This document shows positions 15,300 through 17,966 of a stretch of DNA of 17,966 nt, in pieces; position 1 is the stretch's first letter, and each line of letters opens with the position of its first letter. Source of the stretch: a candidate division FCPU426 bacterium (GTDB taxonomy: Bacteria; Oederibacteriota; JAAXVQ01; JAUVAV01); assembly GCA_030619365.1 (NCBI GenBank), contig JAUXBQ010000018.1, positions 1 to 17,966 of the forward strand, given 5' to 3'. Made by a program: the position numbers and the translations under genes. The notes beneath the pieces are model-generated. The model was not told the origin of the DNA and made no database searches. It worked only from the letters and a program-made list of their open reading frames with translations.

Positions 15300-16576
15300 G
15301 GTTAAGCAAAAATGGCGCGTGGTCCACGTGCATATTTCTGGCAGTCTCCTGGATATTTGCCGGCGCTGCCCTGTGGCCTCGGCCGGCTTTGGCTGGTGGT
15401 GATGCAGGACAACCGGGCGCGTTTTTAACTTACGGCGCGGGCGCGCGGGCCATTGGCATGGGCCGGGCCTTTGTCGGGTTGGCGGACGATGCCACGGCCG
15501 TGTATTGGAATCCGGGCGGCTTATCCGGGTTGAGGCAAAACCAGGCAGTGCTCCAGTACATCACGCTGATTGACGGCAACAGCTACCAGTACCTAGGCTA
15601 CGGTCACATTCTGCCGTACATCGGCACCGTGGGCGTGGGCGTGGTCATGCTGAACCAGGGTGAGGCCGAGGGCCGCAACACCTTAAACGAAGTGACCGAC
15701 TCCTTCACCAACCAGGAGCTGGGCATATTGCTGGGGTTTGGCTCCGACATTACGCCCCAATTATCCGCGGGCGGCACGATCAAGATCGTGAACCAGAGTT
15801 TGATGAACCTGTCGGCCACGGGCTTTGGCATTGACGTGGGCCTGATGTACCGCCCCCTGCCGCTTCTCAACCTGGGGCTCAGCTTTCAGAACCTGCTGGC
15901 GCCTTCGATCAAGCTGGCTGAGACCGCGGAGACCTACCCCATGAACATGACCTTCGGTGTGGGCGCCAAGTTTTACGATGACCGGCTGAAGCTGGACCTG
16001 GACGTTGCCAAGAATCTGGAACAGGACGCCATCAAGCCCCGGTTCGGCTTGGAAGTTATGCCCATTCCCAGTATGCAGGAATTGGCCTTCCGCGGCGGGA
16101 TTGACAGCGCCGAAATCCACGCCGGCGTGGGCTATGCTTACCAGGGATTCCAACTGGATTACGCGCTGGGGTTCCAGACCGTGGACATCATGCATAAAGT
16201 CGCTTTGTCGTATTCCTTCGGCGGTTTCGTGCTGGAAGTCAATCCGGAGCCGACCACCTTCTCGCCAGTGGGCATCAACCGGGTTTCCATTTTGAATATC
16301 AAATCCCAGACCAAGTTCCAGATCCGCGTCTGGACCCTGGAGATCGTGAACGAGTCCGGGGCGCTCGTACGCAAGTATACCGGCGAGGGTTCACCTCCTC
16401 ATCATATCGTCTGGGACGGGCTGCTGGACAACATGACACCCATGCCGGACGGAAATTACCAGGTGCTCCTGGTCGTGGAAGACGCTTCCGGCGCCACCCG
16501 GAAATCGGCGGAGTCCGCCGTGAGCATCCAGAGCATTCTGCCGCTGGGCGTGTCCCCGGTGGAAATGCTGGAATAA
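15296..16576 (+). CDS. PorV/PorQ-family outer-membrane protein with C-terminal FlgD-like domain
   Basis: A 426-residue protein. A signal peptide (about 1-33, ending RPALA) precedes a FadL-like beta-barrel of PorV/PorQ type (38-310) with the family hallmark GAGARAIGMGRAFVGLADDA (47-66) followed by YWNPGGLSGL (70-79). PorV is the outer-membrane shuttle that receives cargo from the type IX translocon and hands it to the attachment complex. Unusually for PorV itself, the chain continues after the barrel with a FlgD-like beta-sandwich (312-413: IRVWTLEIVNESGALVRKYTG, HHIVWDGLLDN, PMPDGNYQVLLVVEDASG). Its ATG overlaps the stop codon of the cargo gene, and GGGGGTG lies five bases upstream, so the two are translated together. 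It is a PorV-like protein, but other T9SS components are not in the window, so cargo handling is inferred. Confidence 0.88.
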   Translation: MRLSKNGAWSTCIFLAVSWIFAGAALWPRPALAGGDAGQPGAFLTYGAGARAIGMGRAFVGLADDATAVYWNPGGLSGLRQNQAVLQYITLIDGNSYQYLGYGHILPYIGTVGVGVVMLNQGEAEGRNTLNEVTDSFTNQELGILLGFGSDITPQLSAGGTIKIVNQSLMNLSATGFGIDVGLMYRPLPLLNLGLSFQNLLAPSIKLAETAETYPMNMTFGVGAKFYDDRLKLDLDVAKNLEQDAIKPRFGLEVMPIPSMQELAFRGGIDSAEIHAGVGYAYQGFQLDYALGFQTVDIMHKVALSYSFGGFVLEVNPEPTTFSPVGINRVSILNIKSQTKFQIRVWTLEIVNESGALVRKYTGEGSPPHHIVWDGLLDNMTPMPDGNYQVLLVVEDASGATRKSAESAVSIQSILPLGVSPVEMLE

Positions 16577-16596
16577 CCGGACGCAGCTGAAGAAAA

Positions 16597-16675
16597 GATC
16601 ACCACGAAGGACACGAAGAAAAGCCAAGCAAAGGTGTGATTTTACTACCCTTTCTGATCTTTGTGTCCTGGTGAC
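16597..16675. repeat. Palindromic intergenic repeat (CACGAAG family), copy 2
   Basis: GATCACCACGAAGGACACGA (from 16597) and CTTTGTGTCCTGGTGAC (16659-16675) form the arms of an imperfect hairpin beginning 20 bases after the PorV-like stop codon. The left arm matches the repeat at 1173. It could serve as a transcript end. The rest of the 16577-16939 gap holds promoter-like elements and no gene. Confidence 0.7.
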
Positions 16676-16785
16676 GAAAAAAACCTAAAATGACCAAGGT
16701 CTTTTGAATTGCTTGCTACACTTGCTGTTTGAACATTTATTCATGTATTGGTTTATAAGAAACGGATTAAATACACGACTTTAAC

Positions 16786-16814
16786 TTGACGCTGTATTTA
16801 TATCTTGCTACGAT
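16786..16814 (+). promoter_or_regulatory. Sigma70-like promoter upstream of the HAMP gene
   Basis: TTGACG (16786-16791) and TACGAT (16809-16814) are 17 bases apart. Transcription would begin near 16821, inside the dyad at 16818-16838. A second perfect TTGACA lies at 16891-16896, with only a weak -10 (TAACCA, 16915-16920). Confidence 0.45.
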
Positions 16815-16817
16815 TGG

Positions 16818-16848
16818 GTTGATACCAACTGGTATAACCCTTTTTTTT
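16818..16848 (+). terminator. Dyad with T-run: operator or intrinsic terminator/attenuator
   Basis: GTT(G)ATACC-AACT-GGTATAAC forms an 8-base-pair stem with one bulged G and a four-base loop. It is followed by CCC and eight T (16841-16848). The shape is that of an intrinsic terminator, but the stem starts at the predicted transcription start, so a transcript from the near promoter would lack the left arm. The symmetric core ATACC-N4-GGTAT could instead be a repressor operator. Confidence 0.4.
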
Positions 16849-16939
16849 AAAAATATCAGGCGTTTTGTCATATCGCCGTTTCATACTGGCTTGACATCGC
16901 ACAGGCAAGTTCACTAACCAGTTTGAAAGGAGATCACGC

Positions 16940-17518
16940 GTGGAGCAACAACAACAACAGCATCCGCAGGGATTCAAACGTAAACAAATCTACATCAACA
17001 TGGATCTGCAGTTTAAATATTCGCTGATTCTCATTTTTACCATGTTCATAGAGATGGTGATCGTGGGATTGGCGCTACTCTACGTTTTTTCCCAGCCCCA
17101 GCCCGACATTCCGGGGGCGAACATCTACTTCATCTATAAAGTGGTGCTCGCCATCATTATTTTCCTGACCCTGTGCAATATCACGGTGGGTGTGTTCCTT
17201 TCCCACAAAGTGGCCGGACCGCTGTTCCGGTTTGTGATGTGCGCGCGCGAGGTGGCCAACGGCAACATGCGCATTCAGGTGAACCTGCGCAAGGGGGATG
17301 AGCTCCGGGAGATGGAGACCGCTTTTAACGACATGACCGAGCGCCTGCGCGGCGTTATCCGCGAGGACCGGCAGAGGATCCAGGACATACTGGAAGCCGC
17401 CGGGCTAATCGAGGAATCCTCGGCCCGGGTGGGCAAGGCGGAAAAGGACAAGATCTTGGAAGAGGTCAAGTTCATCAAGGAAGCTTCCGGCAAGATAACG
17501 CAACATTTCAACATTTAA
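16940..17518 (+). CDS. Two-helix membrane protein with HAMP domain
   Basis: A 192-residue protein with a Gln-rich start (MEQQQQQHPQ, coded by CAA repeats), a basic segment KRKQIYINMDLQFKYS, two membrane helices (about 28-50 and 64-88) and a short periplasmic loop between them. A HAMP domain follows (88-140; SHKVAGPLFRF, VANGN, RKGDELREMETAFNDMTERL), and then a charged coiled-coil tail (141-187). HAMP domains pass signals across the membrane in kinases and chemoreceptors, but no kinase, methyl-accepting, or cyclase domain follows. It may signal through a partner. Such HAMP-only proteins with this KRK-x-IYIN start are known as hypothetical proteins. Start GTG is chosen because AAAGGAGA lies at 16926-16933. 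The terminator at 17561 follows. Confidence 0.85.
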   Translation: MEQQQQQHPQGFKRKQIYINMDLQFKYSLILIFTMFIEMVIVGLALLYVFSQPQPDIPGANIYFIYKVVLAIIIFLTLCNITVGVFLSHKVAGPLFRFVMCAREVANGNMRIQVNLRKGDELREMETAFNDMTERLRGVIREDRQRIQDILEAAGLIEESSARVGKAEKDKILEEVKFIKEASGKITQHFNI

Positions 17519-17560
17519 TTTAAATTATGCTGGATATGTTTCATGTGTGTTAATGTTTGA

Positions 17561-17586
17561 AAAAACTGCTTGAAAAGGCAGTTTTT
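17561..17586 (+). terminator. Intrinsic terminator after the HAMP gene
   Basis: AAAAACTGC (17561-17569) and GCAGTTTTT (17578-17586) form a nine-base-pair stem around an eight-base loop. The T-run in the right arm and the A-run in the left make it able to act on both strands. It lies about 40 bases after the HAMP stop codon. Confidence 0.75.
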
Positions 17587-17640
17587 AACTTGCATAATTC
17601 CGCGACAGCTTGCTGTGCGGAGATTCATTTAAGGTGAGGA

Positions 17641-17966
17641 ATGTCTGGGAAACTGAGAAAAATCAAAATTGCACTTTTAATTTTTTTCGCTTTCGGCTTT
17701 CTGCCAATAGGCGCAGGAGCCGGTGTTTTTAACGAAGATTTCAATTCGACTGACTATCGCGATGCCGCGAATACAACTGCGGATTGGAATATTACCCGCC
17801 AACGTGTGCAATTAAAACCTACATTCAATTTTACCCAGCCCGGCGGTCTAGTGAACTGGGGCGGCGAAATCCAGGCCATTCATTATAGCGGCACCAACTG
17901 GCTGGTGGGCGGGAAGGGCGCCAAGCTCAACCAATACAATGGGGCGAACTGGGTAAGTCTCTCTGC
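17641..17966 (+). CDS. Secreted protein, probable beta-propeller (partial, 3' end outside window)
   Basis: The frame opens at ATG 17641 and stays open to the window edge (108 complete codons). Residues 1-27 are a signal peptide (basic KLRKIK, then ALLIFFAFGFLPIG, with cleavage near AGA-G). The mature start VFNEDFNSTDYRDAANT is a typical beginning of surface proteins in such genomes. The repeat-like GTNWLVGGKGAKLNQYNGANW (in parts) resembles blades of beta-propeller proteins with WLVGG-x-G motifs. AAGGTGA (17631-17637) is the ribosome binding site. A stem CGC(G)ACAGC-TT-GCTGTGCG (17601-17619) lies in its leader. Whether it ends in a sorting domain, like the other secreted proteins here, cannot be seen. 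Confidence 0.75.
   Translation, partial: MSGKLRKIKIALLIFFAFGFLPIGAGAGVFNEDFNSTDYRDAANTTADWNITRQRVQLKPTFNFTQPGGLVNWGGEIQAIHYSGTNWLVGGKGAKLNQYNGANWVSLS

Overview
The window reads as chromosomal DNA of a Gram-negative (diderm), probably uncultivated bacterium of moderately high GC. Outer-membrane beta-barrels, signal peptides, a lipoprotein and secreted proteins with FlgD-like C-terminal sorting domains beside a PorV/PorQ-type barrel point to an envelope with type IX-like secretion, as in the FCB group and several candidate phyla. Thr/Pro linkers with TPT repeats and long intergenic palindromes are also common in such metagenomic lineages. No rRNA, tRNA or universal marker is visible, so the phylum cannot be fixed.

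Layout. 1-366: no convincing gene, with a promoter-like region and strong ribosome binding site at its end. 367-1158: secreted protein of unknown function, followed by a long palindromic repeat. 1521-7101: compact forward operon of outer-membrane barrel, transglutaminase-like/7TM protein, ATP-grasp ligase and TPR protein, with the last three genes overlapping. 7111-8040: a repeat-rich stretch around a small four-cysteine protein on the minus strand. 8123-8563: degenerate receiver domain. 8598-9863 (minus): LamG protein with a Thr/Pro linker and C-terminal sorting-like domain. 10020-11295: LEA2-type lipoprotein plus a membrane J-domain protein. 11327-13382 (minus): tiny membrane protein, secreted protein of unknown function, small barrel. 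13596-16576: secreted adhesin-like cargo overlapping a PorV-like gene. 16940-17518: two-TM HAMP protein. 17641-end: start of a secreted beta-propeller-like protein cut by the window edge.

How the parts may work together. The ATP-grasp and transglutaminase-like/7TM proteins are a known pairing of uncharacterised families thought to make or attach peptides; here they sit with an outer-membrane barrel and a periplasm-facing TPR protein, suggesting an envelope-spanning peptide-tagging or export apparatus (inference). The second theme is type IX-like secretion: two or three cargo proteins and a PorV-like barrel that itself ends in a FlgD-like fold. One cargo gene carries a run of ten G within its coding sequence, a possible phase-variation switch. 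Three long palindromic repeats lie just after gene stops and may act as terminators or mRNA 3' ends.
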